DNA of 42,353 nt from Calditrichota bacterium (GCA_016867835.1 VGIQ01000009.1:1-42353); one strand, 5' to 3'. Positions 19,932-29,089 are shown, counted from the first letter of the stretch. Translations and numbers: made by a program. Notes: generated by a model not told the origin, from the sequence alone.

Positions 19932-20894
19932 TTGCCGCTGACCATCCGCGACTTTCTCGCGGATAACCGCGAAGCACTGGGACTTAGGCTCGTGGCCGGC
20001 AAGTCTGGTTCAGGCGCAGTCCTGACCGATGCCGAGCCGCGCCGCCCCGCATTTGCCGGACGAAAGCTTGAAGACGTCAGCCCGCCGGTTGGCGTCGTCC
20101 TGATCGGGGATGAAGACTATAAGCATCTTAGCGCGCTATCTGATGCGCAGCGCAGCCGGTTATTGCAGGGTTATATCCGTCCGCCGCTCGAGTGCATTAT
20201 CCTTGCCGGTGAATACGCCAGGATAGCACCCATAAGACCGCTCGCTAACCAGCGGGGCATCGCACTGATTCAAACCTCGCTGCCTGGAACCGAAGTCCTG
20301 CGGACGCTCTTCGACTACCTTGCCCGCATGCTCGCACCGACCGAGCAAATACACGGGACTTTGGTTGATATTCATGGCACCGGCGTCCTCTTCATTGGAC
20401 GCGCAGGCATCGGCAAAAGCGAAATTGCCCTTGATCTGGTCGAACGAGGGCATAGGTTGGTAGCGGACGATGTGGTGATCCTCCGGCGCTACTCGCCGGG
20501 GATTCTGATCGGCAGCGGCCCGGAGTTGCTGAAGCACTTCCTCGAGATTCGCGGCATCGGCATCATCGATGTGCGCAAGTTGTTCGGGGTTCGAGCGATC
20601 CGTCTCCAGAAACGGGTCGAGACGGTCGTCGAACTTCTCGACTGGGACGGGAGCGAAGACTACGAGCGGCTCGGCCTTGATGAGCGGACGATCAGATTCA
20701 TTGGTGTCGATCTACCGTACGTGAGGCTTCCGATCTTCCCGGGCAAGAACATCACCGTGCTGGCAGAAGCCATCGCGCTCGGACTGCATCTGAAAATCTA
20801 CGGTGAAAGCCCGGCGGCAGAGTTATCGAGTCGGCAATCCGAACTGATGCGCCGCCGCCGGATCGAAGGCTATCTTCGCAGCGATCCGGAGTAG
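19932..20894 (+). CDS. hprK: HPr kinase/phosphorylase
   Basis: HprK phosphorylates and dephosphorylates HPr on serine in response to metabolites. The C-terminal kinase domain shows HGTLVDIHGTGVL, the Walker A loop GRAGIGKS (156-163), RLVADDVV and the signature EIRGIGIIDVRKLFG (205-219). The loop has RA where GES is more usual. The length of 320 residues is normal. The start is TTG 19932, preceded by GGGGG at 19922-19926. HPr (ptsH) and PTS enzymes are absent from the window. In diderms HprK often acts with a reduced PTS, so a regulatory rather than sugar-uptake role is plausible. Confidence 0.95.
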   Translation: MPLTIRDFLADNREALGLRLVAGKSGSGAVLTDAEPRRPAFAGRKLEDVSPPVGVVLIGDEDYKHLSALSDAQRSRLLQGYIRPPLECIILAGEYARIAPIRPLANQRGIALIQTSLPGTEVLRTLFDYLARMLAPTEQIHGTLVDIHGTGVLFIGRAGIGKSEIALDLVERGHRLVADDVVILRRYSPGILIGSGPELLKHFLEIRGIGIIDVRKLFGVRAIRLQKRVETVVELLDWDGSEDYERLGLDERTIRFIGVDLPYVRLPIFPGKNITVLAEAIALGLHLKIYGESPAAELSSRQSELMRRRRIEGYLRSDPE

Positions 20895-20942
20895 AACATT
20901 TCGACATTTGGACGAGGAGTGTATAAAGGGGTGCATCAAAAA

Positions 20943-21023
20943 TGTCATCCTGAACGAAGTGAAGGATCTCGTCTGGAATTGCCTAACTTCGGGTCGGGGT
21001 GCTTCACTGTGTTCAGCATGACA
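20943..21023. repeat. HPERSEGS-type palindromic repeat (MITE-like)
   Basis: Two 22-base arms (20943-20964 and 21002-21023) are inverted copies matching at 19 of 22 positions, beginning TGTCAT and ending ATGACA. The left arm is the widely distributed intergenic repeat whose spurious translation reads CHPERSEGS. It is non-coding and could fold into a long hairpin. It may have been mobilised in trans, which is inference. Confidence 0.8.
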
Positions 21024-21050
21024 AGTTTTCTTGTTGACACTCTTTTTCAA

Positions 21051-21084
21051 GTGGTGGGTGGACGCCCCCGTCAGCCCACACCAC
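21051..21084. repeat. Imperfect hairpin repeat
   Basis: GTGGTGGGTGGACG pairs imperfectly with CGTCAGCCCACACCAC around a short C-rich loop. It is the second of three inverted repeats packed between hprK and ade, with no coding potential. The composition resembles intergenic repeats of uncultured FCB genomes. Confidence 0.6.
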
Positions 21085-21096
21085 ACCAACACGTCT

Positions 21097-21122
21097 TGCG
21101 CCGGACGAAGGCGTCCGGTGTG
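21097..21122. repeat. CCGGACG hairpin
   Basis: CCGGACG (21101-21107) and CGTCCGG (21112-21118) form a perfect seven-pair stem with an AAGG loop, extended by wobble pairs. No T-run follows on either strand, so it reads as a repeat unit rather than a terminator. Nothing else is visible in the rest of the 297-base gap before ade. Confidence 0.6.
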
Positions 21123-21191
21123 CATAAATGAAACTCACGCACTCTTTACATATTCTATGGGGGGAAAGAACGTCTTTGGGGGAAGGGAGTA

Positions 21192-22916
21192 ATGAACATC
21201 ACGGTACTTTCGACCTGGCAAAGCCTTTTGAAGGCAGCGCGAGGCGACCATCCCGCCGATCTTCTTATTCGTAATGCGCGCATTGTTAACGTTTTCACCG
21301 GGCAGGTCGAGGAAGAATCGGTAGCGGTCCACCGCGGAGTGATCGTCGGGATTGGGGAATACGAAGCCGACCGGATAGTGGACTTGGCAGGCGCCTTTCT
21401 GGCTCCCGGCTTGATTGAAGGCCATGTCCACATTGAGAGTTCCAAACTGACGCCGGCCAGGTTCGCCCAGGTTGTGGTGCCGCGTGGGACGACGACCGTT
21501 ATCGCCGATCCTCACGAGATCGCCAACGTCTTCGGAATCGATGGCATTCGGTATATGCTGCGCGGTTCACTGGGTCTGCCGCTCGACGTTTTCTATATGC
21601 TTCCATCCTGCGTTCCGGCGACGACAATGGAGACCGCCGGCGCGAAGCTCTCAGCGGATGACTTGAGACCGCTGCTAAGCGAACCGTCTGTCCGCGGAAT
21701 CGGCGAATTGATGGACTTCCCCGGCGCCTTGAACGGTGATCCGAGAGTCCTTTCAAAATCCGCGCTTGCGGGTGGCAAACGGCCGGTCGATGGGCACTCG
21801 CCCGGACTAACTGGCAAGCAGTTAGCCGCCTACTTGATTGCCGGGCCAGCCACCGATCATGAGTGCAATGCGCTCGCCGAAGCCGAAGAGAAACTGGCCC
21901 GCGGGATGCGTATCATGATCCGCGAAGGCAGTGCCGCCCGCAATCTCGACGCCTTGATCGGACTGGTAACGCCGGCCAACGAACGGCGATGTCTGCTCGT
22001 CAGCGACGATCGGCGCCCCGGCGACCTGATGGAACAGGGTCATCTTGACCACTTGCTGAGACGGGCGACAGCAGCCGGTCTCGATCCGGTTACGGCGATC
22101 CGGATGGTAACGCTCAATGCCGCAGAGACATTTCATCTCTTCGACCGTGGCGGCATACGGCCTGGTTGGAAGGCCGATCTCGTCGCTTTCGACGACCTCA
22201 AGTCGTTCAAAGTGCAGGCTGTTTGGAAAGACGGCATTGAAGTCGCTCGAGATGGGCGGCTTATGGTACCATTGACCTTCGATTCAGAGCAGCGACCATC
22301 GCCATTGCCGGTTCCGCCGCTGCCGGGCGATGCTTTCGACATCCCCGACCACAGCCAGCCGGTGCGGGTGATCGGCATCGTACCGGATAAGATCATTACT
22401 GAGTCGTTGACTATGAGCTTTGACGGCATAGCCGGTCGTCTCGATTCCCATCCCGAAGAGGATGTTCTGAAATTGGCGGTGATCGAACGGCATACCGGCC
22501 AAGGTCGTATGGCACTCGGCTTCGTCAAGGGTTTGGGTTTGCGAGAGGGAGCCATAGCCTCGACTGTGGCTCACGACTCGCACAACATCATCGTCGCCGG
22601 TGCAGATGACGAGTCAATGTTTGTGGCCGTCAACCGGCTGGTAGCGCTTGGCGGAGGCCAGGTGGTGGTTCGCGACGGATTGCCGATTGCCGAAATGCCG
22701 CTGCCGATTGCCGGGCTGATGAGCAACAATGCTCCTGAGTTGGTTGCAAAGTCCGAATCGGCACTGCTAAATGCAGCAGCCAGCCTCGGAAGTCCGCTCG
22801 CCGATCCCTTGATGGCGCTCAGTTTCCTGGCTTTACCGGTGATCCCCCAACTGAAACTGACCGACCACGGCCTGGTCGATGTAGATCGGTTTGAGTTAGT
22901 ATCGCTTTACTCCTAA
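21192..22916 (+). CDS. ade: Adenine deaminase
   Basis: The enzyme converts adenine to hypoxanthine and ammonia in purine salvage. It is an amidohydrolase-fold protein. The metal motif GHVHIESSKLTP (H78, H80) is diagnostic of the Ade family, and PHEIANVFG, HSPGLTGKQLAAY, SDDRRPGDL and the C-terminal domain with VAHDSHNIIVAG are all present. The 574-residue length is normal. An AAGGGAG lies just before the ATG with short spacing. The gene follows the repeat cluster and precedes a phosphosugar mutase gene 17 bases on. No other purine gene is nearby and no purine riboswitch is recognisable in the leader. Confidence 0.96.
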   Translation: MNITVLSTWQSLLKAARGDHPADLLIRNARIVNVFTGQVEEESVAVHRGVIVGIGEYEADRIVDLAGAFLAPGLIEGHVHIESSKLTPARFAQVVVPRGTTTVIADPHEIANVFGIDGIRYMLRGSLGLPLDVFYMLPSCVPATTMETAGAKLSADDLRPLLSEPSVRGIGELMDFPGALNGDPRVLSKSALAGGKRPVDGHSPGLTGKQLAAYLIAGPATDHECNALAEAEEKLARGMRIMIREGSAARNLDALIGLVTPANERRCLLVSDDRRPGDLMEQGHLDHLLRRATAAGLDPVTAIRMVTLNAAETFHLFDRGGIRPGWKADLVAFDDLKSFKVQAVWKDGIEVARDGRLMVPLTFDSEQRPSPLPVPPLPGDAFDIPDHSQPVRVIGIVPDKIITESLTMSFDGIAGRLDSHPEEDVLKLAVIERHTGQGRMALGFVKGLGLREGAIASTVAHDSHNIIVAGADDESMFVAVNRLVALGGGQVVVRDGLPIAEMPLPIAGLMSNNAPELVAKSESALLNAAASLGSPLADPLMALSFLALPVIPQLKLTDHGLVDVDRFELVSLYS

Positions 22917-22933
22917 CCTGCCATGTTCCGGGA

Positions 22934-24334
22934 ATGAACAGATTGGACGTTGTGTTTGACGGATTGATGACGAGCGTCTCGGGGGTTCGCGGCATCGTCG
23001 GCGAGGGACTGACTGTGGAGACGGTTGTTCGCTGGGCGACGGCATTCGGGGTGTTTTGCAACGGCGGACGGATTGTCCAATCGCGGGACACCCGTCCCAC
23101 CGGCCCGATGATCGCGGATCTTGTCGCCGGTGCATTAGCCGCAGCCGGTTGTGACGTCGATGATGCCGGTGTTCTTCCGACTCCGGCCGGAGCGCTCGCC
23201 GTTCATCGTCGCGGCGCCGCCGGGGGGATCATCATCACCGCCAGCCATAATCCGCAGGAGTGGAACGCCATGAAGTTCGTCCGTGCCGATGGGCGAATGC
23301 TGACTGCTCCCGACTTTGCCTCCTTGAAGAGCCTATATGACCGGGCACACCTGCCTGCTGCACGTTGGGACGGCATAGGCCGCCGGATCGCCTGGAATCG
23401 AGCGGGTGAGATTTACATCGGCGCAGTGCTGGGACTTGGTCTGCTCGACCTCGACCGGATCAGACGCAAGCGGTTCCGCGTCGCATTCGACGGCGTCAAC
23501 GGCGCTGGAAGTGAACTCTATCCACTTTTGCTCGAGTCCCTCGGCTGCGAAGTGAAGACAATACATTCATCGCCTGATGGTTACTTTCCGCGACCGCCTG
23601 AACCTTCACCCGATAACATTGCCGACTTGCGACGACTGGTTGTCGAGGAAAAGTGCTCAATCGGATTTGCCGTCGATCCCGACGGGGATCGTCTTGCCGT
23701 TGTCGATGAACGCGGCGCGGCACCGGGCGAGGAGCGAACCCTGGCGCTCGCCGTCGGTGAAGTCCTTCGACTCCGTCCCGGTCCGGTGGTGATAAACGCT
23801 CTCACCTCACAGGTTATTGTCGATGTGGCCGGGTCTTTTGGGGTAACCTGCCAGCGCTCCAAAGTCGGTGAGGCAAATGTGGCGGACCTCATTGCCGACA
23901 CCAACGCCGTAGTCGGAGGTGAAGGCAATGGCGGTGTGATGCTTGCCGAACTTCATCTGGTGCGCGATGCCGGAGTCGGCATGGCGCTGTTGTTGAACCG
24001 GCTCGCTTCGGGCCGGAAGCCCCTGTCGGAGCACCTTGCAGTTTTGCCCGAGTATTCCATGCGCAAAGCGACCTGGCCGGTGGAGGGCTTCGATCCGGCT
24101 ATATTACTTGATGAACTCGCTGCCGGATTCCCCGCTACTCAGGTCTCGCGTCTCGACGGAGTGCGTATCGAGAGCAGTGATGGCTGGGTGCAGGCAAGGT
24201 CGTCCAACACCGAGCCGATCCTGCGCATCTATTCCGAAGCCAGTCAACCCGCTGCAGCGGATGCGATGCTGAGCGATATGTTAGCCCGGATTGGTAGTTT
24301 CATCGGACGAAAGGCTTCCCGTGTTGAAACTTGA
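22934..24334 (+). CDS. glmM: Phosphoglucosamine mutase-like phosphohexomutase
   Basis: Alpha-D-phosphohexomutases move phosphate between C1 and C6 of hexose phosphates. The active-site serine is S104 in ITASHNPQEWNAMK, the metal loop is DPDGDR (248-253) and the phosphate-binding loop is RSSNTEPILRIYSEA near the C-terminus. The N-terminal SVSGVRGIVGEGLT resembles the Bacteroidota/archaeal type of GlmM, which would supply glucosamine-1-phosphate for peptidoglycan and lipid A. A phosphomannomutase or phosphoglucomutase role is not excluded. The length of 466 residues is typical. The 3' end overlaps the next gene by 14 bases. Confidence 0.88.
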   Translation: MNRLDVVFDGLMTSVSGVRGIVGEGLTVETVVRWATAFGVFCNGGRIVQSRDTRPTGPMIADLVAGALAAAGCDVDDAGVLPTPAGALAVHRRGAAGGIIITASHNPQEWNAMKFVRADGRMLTAPDFASLKSLYDRAHLPAARWDGIGRRIAWNRAGEIYIGAVLGLGLLDLDRIRRKRFRVAFDGVNGAGSELYPLLLESLGCEVKTIHSSPDGYFPRPPEPSPDNIADLRRLVVEEKCSIGFAVDPDGDRLAVVDERGAAPGEERTLALAVGEVLRLRPGPVVINALTSQVIVDVAGSFGVTCQRSKVGEANVADLIADTNAVVGGEGNGGVMLAELHLVRDAGVGMALLLNRLASGRKPLSEHLAVLPEYSMRKATWPVEGFDPAILLDELAAGFPATQVSRLDGVRIESSDGWVQARSSNTEPILRIYSEASQPAAADAMLSDMLARIGSFIGRKASRVET

Positions 24335-25919
24335 TGCCGGACACATTCTTGAACTGATTGAGAGCGGTGCCGACCTGCCGACGGTAGCGCCGGTGATGCG
24401 CAGTCTGCTTGCGCTTCCGGCGTCGAAATCTGATAATGCCGCTCTCGTCGAGGTCCTTAGGGTCGATGCTACACTGGCTGCGCGGCTCCTGCGTGAAGCC
24501 AATGCTCCCGACCAGTATCAGGACGAGGTGCTGGATCTATCGACTGCCGCCGGCCGGATTGCCCGCGGCAGTCTGCGCAACCTTTTGATCGCGACCAAGT
24601 TCACCGATGACAGCGACAGTTCCGACGGGGAGTTGGTCGAACACGAACGGCTTCGCTGGCTATGGGAGCGCAATCTATGCTGCTCTCTGGCAGCCCGGTT
24701 GACTGCTGAGCGAGTAGCACCCGGTCGTCAAGACGATTATCAAACCCTCGGTCTGCTGATGCACCTCGGTCTCTTCTACGTCCTGCATCACTATCCGGCC
24801 GAGTATGGACCTTTGATAGACCGCTGGCGACTCGAAGGCGGCGTCTTACGCGACAAGGAAGAGGACGAATTCGGCGTCGATCACCATATCATTGGTCAGC
24901 AACTGGCGCGGAAATGGCGGCTCGGCGTGGCGGTGGAATGGGCGGCAAGGCACATCGCTGATTCGGACGCCCCCCCCGTCGGCGATCTTCGCATCGACAT
25001 ACTGCGCTTTGCGGACCATGTGGCAGCACTCTTCTACGAGCAGAATAACATTACAGGCCTGGAGCGGGCGCTCCACTTCGGCGAAGTGAATCTCGCTCTG
25101 AGTAGGGATGCCTTGCTCGGCTTGATACAGCAAATTACCCTCGAGACCGAATCGCGCGTGGCGTTGCTCGCGGTGCAGAGCGGCCGGCGGGTGCCCTATA
25201 TCGAACTGTTGCAGCGAGTCAACCGCGAACTGGGTGCGGCTACGCTCAGTTATGAGCAAATGGTGCGGGAACTCGACGCCGCGATCCGCAAGGCTGAGCA
25301 ATTGGCTGAGCGGCTCGAGGAGACCAATCGCAAACTGCGTAGCGCCGTCAATATCGATCCCTTGACCGGGATCCATAATCGCCGCTACTTTGAGGAATTC
25401 CTCGCGTGGAACTGGAACCGCGCCGATCGCTATGGCACGACGCTCGGCTGCCTGATGGGCGACATCGACCACTTTAAGGTGGTCAACGACACTTATGGGC
25501 ACCTGACCGGCGACCGGGTTTTACAGGTTGTCGCCGAGACGCTCAAGAGTCGTCTCCGCAATACCGACGTCGTAGCTCGCTACGGCGGTGAGGAATTTGT
25601 TATCTTGCTGCCGGAGACTACCCCGACGGCGGTAGCGCATATCGCTCAGAAGTTGAACAATGCCGTCCGCGAGCAAGTCATATCCCTTCCAACGGGCGAC
25701 CTCCGCGTTACGATGAGTATCGGCTATGCAATCCATCCTGCCGGTGGCGAACATACGCAATCTGCTCCAACCGATCTGATCCGGGAAGCCGATCAAAATA
25801 TGTATCATGCCAAGCACAATGGCCGGGATTGCATCTGGCCGCCTGAAGCTAAATCGGGACAGTCCGGAAAGTCCCGTAAGTCCACTAAGACTCGTTCCGC
25901 GAAACCGACGGACGGGTAG
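24321..25919 (+). CDS. HDOD-GGDEF diguanylate cyclase
   Basis: The N-terminal two-fifths is an HDOD domain, an HD-like helical module lacking catalytic ligands, which often scaffolds signalling. A coiled coil (about 315-345, ELDAAIRKAEQLAERLEE) leads into a GGDEF domain beginning DPLTGIHNRRYF. The active-site motif is GGEEF (422-426). An intact I-site RNTD (413-416) lies five residues before it, so the enzyme should make c-di-GMP and be product-inhibited. The start is assigned to GTG 24321, with GAAAGG upstream, giving 532 residues. The tail is basic and serine-rich. There are no membrane segments, so it is likely cytoplasmic. A C8 run lies at 24970-24977. Confidence 0.92.
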   Translation: MLKLDAGHILELIESGADLPTVAPVMRSLLALPASKSDNAALVEVLRVDATLAARLLREANAPDQYQDEVLDLSTAAGRIARGSLRNLLIATKFTDDSDSSDGELVEHERLRWLWERNLCCSLAARLTAERVAPGRQDDYQTLGLLMHLGLFYVLHHYPAEYGPLIDRWRLEGGVLRDKEEDEFGVDHHIIGQQLARKWRLGVAVEWAARHIADSDAPPVGDLRIDILRFADHVAALFYEQNNITGLERALHFGEVNLALSRDALLGLIQQITLETESRVALLAVQSGRRVPYIELLQRVNRELGAATLSYEQMVRELDAAIRKAEQLAERLEETNRKLRSAVNIDPLTGIHNRRYFEEFLAWNWNRADRYGTTLGCLMGDIDHFKVVNDTYGHLTGDRVLQVVAETLKSRLRNTDVVARYGGEEFVILLPETTPTAVAHIAQKLNNAVREQVISLPTGDLRVTMSIGYAIHPAGGEHTQSAPTDLIREADQNMYHAKHNGRDCIWPPEAKSGQSGKSRKSTKTRSAKPTDG

Positions 25920-25965
25920 ATTCGTAGAACATTCTGTATCCAAACCAAACCTAACCACAGTTAGA

Positions 25966-26478
25966 ATGAACCAGTTTCGAGGCTCTCACTCAAGCCTTCA
26001 AAAGGCAGCCACAGTGTCCATGCCTGTGATTGTCGCGCTTCTATTTGCCGTGACGGCCGGGTGTGGAAACCCCGGCGATACACCCCGGCGAGGCTTCGAG
26101 CGCGGCAAACTGCCCGAGAAGTTCGATCACCCCAAACCCGGTCGGGCTTCCTACATCGAGCCGAAGCAGTTGATAGACACCCTCAACGCCGGCGCTCAGT
26201 TGCAAATCTACTTCATCGAAGATGTTCCCCCACCCGAGCCGCTGTATGTCGTCCATCTGCCCGGGATGAACTTCATTCAGTATGGCGAGGTCTTTTCCGA
26301 CTTTAACAAGCGGGACAAGTCCCGACCTTACTATTTCATATGCCTCTATGGGGACGACTCTAAACGCGCCGCCGAGAATCTCGTCAAGGATGGCTTCACC
26401 TCTTATTACCTTGATGGCGGAAGTTTTCGACTGGTGAGTGAGATGCGCAAGCATGGTTGGTCCGTTCAGTGGAGATAG
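25966..26478 (+). CDS. Rhodanese-like exported lipoprotein
   Basis: A basic N-terminus and the hydrophobic PVIVALLFAVTAGC form a signal sequence ending in a possible lipobox cysteine; TAGC lacks the usual leucine, so lipidation is uncertain. The remainder resembles a rhodanese domain. YYFICLYGDDSKRAAENLVKDGF matches the active-site loop and following helix, with a cysteine at the catalytic position, and YLDGGSF matches the conserved GG turn. Starts at ATG 25966 or ATG 26020 are both plausible; neither has a strong SD. The ORF extends further upstream into the GGDEF gene, which is unlikely to be used. A sulfurtransferase activity is possible but unproven. The gene lies between the diguanylate cyclase and a secreted protease. 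Confidence 0.75.
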   Translation: MNQFRGSHSSLQKAATVSMPVIVALLFAVTAGCGNPGDTPRRGFERGKLPEKFDHPKPGRASYIEPKQLIDTLNAGAQLQIYFIEDVPPPEPLYVVHLPGMNFIQYGEVFSDFNKRDKSRPYYFICLYGDDSKRAAENLVKDGFTSYYLDGGSFRLVSEMRKHGWSVQWR

Positions 26479-26521
26479 GTGCAACTGTCATGATCAGCGG
26501 TCTGGAAGTCAAGGCAGCATA

Positions 26522-29089
26522 ATGCGGAGCGTGACTCTATTGGGCTTTGCTGCTGCCGCATGGCTAATTGGATCGTTTGGTCATCCATTTCAAGCAGCGA
26601 CTCCCACGCCCGATGAGGCCTATGTGCCTTATTGGATCTACTTCCACGACAAGGATTTCGGGCGCGGTGAATCGCTTGCGTCGAGGGTAGCCGATCACGC
26701 CGCCGCGCAACCGCTGCGGGCGCACATCCGTCGCACCCGGGCGGGAGCCTCGTTCGAGGTTGCGGACCTTCCAGTTCCGGACTCTTTCGTCCGATATGTT
26801 GAATCTCGCATCGGTCGAAAGGTGCGGACGGTGAGCAAATGGCTTAATGCCGTTTCGATAAACCTGAACATTGCGGAATTACAGGCTCTTGAGCGCGCTA
26901 TAGGCGCTCCCGGGTCGCCCGTAGCACGCGTCGGCCCGGTTGCCCGGTGGAAGCGCGAACCCCCCATGCCCGTGATCGAACTCCCCGTCGAACCGCCTCC
27001 GCGCCGTGATCACTTCTACGAATACGGCAATTCACTTACCCAGAACCGCTTCCTGAATCTTCCTGAACTGCATGACCGGGGATACCGCGGTCGTGGCGTC
27101 CTGATCGGCCTCTGCGACACCGGCTTCGACAACCTCGAACACAACTGCTTCCGGACTATCGACATCGTCGCCACGTGGGACTTTGTCAACGACGATGAGG
27201 ATATCGATAACGGCGACGACATGGGGGTGGGTGATCACGGCACCAAGACGCTCTCGATCATCGGGGGCCTCGAAGCGGAGCGGATGGTCGGTGCAGCACC
27301 GGAAGCGACCTTTCTGCTTGCCAAGACCGAAAACACCGAGTGGGAGCGGCCGGTGGAAGAGGATTACTGGATCGCCGCAATCGAGTGGATGGATGGCTTT
27401 GGGGTGGAGGTGGTTTCGTCGTCGCTTGGCTACAGCGACTGGTATGAGTATGAGGACTATAACGGCGAAACGGCACCGATCACACTTGCTGCCGACCGGG
27501 CGGTGCGAATCGGCATTGTGGTGGTCAACTCCATCGGCAACGCCGGGCTGAACAACTATCCCCGCAACAAGTTATCAGCCCCCTCGGATGGCTTTGGCGT
27601 TCTGGCGATCGGCGGAACCAACCGGGACAGCACCCATGCGCGATTCTCATCGCACGGGCCTTCCTTCGACGGGCGGATCAAGCCGGACTTCATATCCTTT
27701 GCCAACGGGACGATCTTTGCATCGTCGCGCAATCCGACCGACTACGGCGCGGGACTCGGGACTTCGTTTTCATGCCCGATGGTTGCCGGTCTCGCTGCAT
27801 TGCTGATTCAAGCCAACCCCTACCTTTCGCCTACGGACATTCGCGACGCCCTCCGGGCCGCTTCGACGCAAGCCGATAACCCCGATACTTTGCGTGGTTG
27901 GGGCATTCCAGACGGCTGGCGAGCCGTGCAGAGCGTTCCGCTTGGGCGCTCCGAACAGGTTGTCCCGCTCCGGACCGGCTGGAACACTGTATCGCTCAAT
28001 CGATTGACAGATGCCCGACGCTTCGAAGACTATCTTGCCGATCTCGTCGAACGTCAGAGGCTCCTCTTTGCCAAGGACGGTCAAGGGCGATTCTACAGCC
28101 CGCGGATCGGCTTCACGAACATTATCGTCTGGGAGCAAAAAGCCGGGTATCAATTACAGTTAAGCGATCCTGACACCTTACGCTACGAGAACGACCTGAT
28201 CGATTACAGGGTGCCGATTTCACTTGTCGAAGGCTGGCAAATCGTCGCCTATTTTCCGGAATTTCCGCTATCTGCACCAGCCGCCTGTCAAAGTCTGATC
28301 GCCGACGATGCCTTGCACGTCATAAAGGACGACCGGGGGCGGTTCTTCTTGCCGGAATTCGATTTCAGCAATATGCCGGCAATGCGCCCGGGACGCGGAT
28401 ATCACATCCGCCTCCATCACGATTCTGAGTTGATCTATCCGCGCTTCAGACCGGCCTCTGATGGCAATGAAGACTACGACCCACGCTTCAGTGAGACCAT
28501 AACCGTTTCAGGCGAACGCAGCATGAGCGTACTGCTGATTGGGGGCGAGGGAGAAGTCGATGGCAGCGAGGTCAGACTTGAGAGTCAGCGCGGCGAGGTG
28601 TTGGCAACAGGCTGTCTTTCAGATGGCATGTGCGGGCTGGTGGTATGGGACAGACCGGAAGGAGAGCCTATTGAGGTTAGCCTTCTATCCGGCGTTAGGA
28701 ACCGTGAGCGGCCGAGATGGGAAAGAAAGACCGCTGAAGTTGAACTGGTGGAAGGTGAACTGAAGTATCAAGCCGACGGCGTTGTCGTAGCGCGGTTGAA
28801 AATTCTGGCCGATCATTCAGGAAATCGACCTTCCCAAGCAGTTGTCGTCATACCTCAACCGTTCAATGACCGGGTTCGAATATCCTTTGGAGCGGCGCCT
28901 TTATCAACGGTCAATGTGTCGCTTCACAATCTCGCCGGACAGCAACTGGTATCACTGCTTGTTTCGACCGGGACGACCGGGTTGGTAAACGCCAGTCTAA
29001 GCGCCAACGATCTACCTTCCGGCATCTACATCCTCGCCCTCGAAGGCGCAGGTCTATCCTACCGCAAGAGGCTTGTTCATTTACGGTAA
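26522..29089 (+). CDS. Secreted subtilisin-family (S8) serine protease with T9SS-like tail
   Basis: A signal peptide (1-26) is followed by a probable I9-type propeptide (about 35-130) and the catalytic domain. The triad is D199 in CDTGFD, H239 in GDHGTKT and S415 in GTSFSCPM, and the oxyanion asparagine N340 is in SIGN. Two beta-rich domains of unknown role follow the protease. The last 80 residues (PQPFNDRVRISF through LPSGIYILALEG to RKRLVHLR) resemble type IX secretion C-terminal sorting domains, or the related FlgD-like Ig fold. The ATG at 26522 has AAGG upstream and gives 855 residues. Its 3' end overlaps the convergent tatD gene by 13 bases. Extracellular protein degradation is the likely role. 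Confidence 0.93.
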   Translation: MRSVTLLGFAAAAWLIGSFGHPFQAATPTPDEAYVPYWIYFHDKDFGRGESLASRVADHAAAQPLRAHIRRTRAGASFEVADLPVPDSFVRYVESRIGRKVRTVSKWLNAVSINLNIAELQALERAIGAPGSPVARVGPVARWKREPPMPVIELPVEPPPRRDHFYEYGNSLTQNRFLNLPELHDRGYRGRGVLIGLCDTGFDNLEHNCFRTIDIVATWDFVNDDEDIDNGDDMGVGDHGTKTLSIIGGLEAERMVGAAPEATFLLAKTENTEWERPVEEDYWIAAIEWMDGFGVEVVSSSLGYSDWYEYEDYNGETAPITLAADRAVRIGIVVVNSIGNAGLNNYPRNKLSAPSDGFGVLAIGGTNRDSTHARFSSHGPSFDGRIKPDFISFANGTIFASSRNPTDYGAGLGTSFSCPMVAGLAALLIQANPYLSPTDIRDALRAASTQADNPDTLRGWGIPDGWRAVQSVPLGRSEQVVPLRTGWNTVSLNRLTDARRFEDYLADLVERQRLLFAKDGQGRFYSPRIGFTNIIVWEQKAGYQLQLSDPDTLRYENDLIDYRVPISLVEGWQIVAYFPEFPLSAPAACQSLIADDALHVIKDDRGRFFLPEFDFSNMPAMRPGRGYHIRLHHDSELIYPRFRPASDGNEDYDPRFSETITVSGERSMSVLLIGGEGEVDGSEVRLESQRGEVLATGCLSDGMCGLVVWDRPEGEPIEVSLLSGVRNRERPRWERKTAEVELVEGELKYQADGVVVARLKILADHSGNRPSQAVVVIPQPFNDRVRISFGAAPLSTVNVSLHNLAGQQLVSLLVSTGTTGLVNASLSANDLPSGIYILALEGAGLSYRKRLVHLR

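Noticed and set aside
20823-21131. Small ORFs across the hprK-ade gap, including one reading HPERSEGS
   Set aside because: These are translations of the palindromic repeats rather than proteins.
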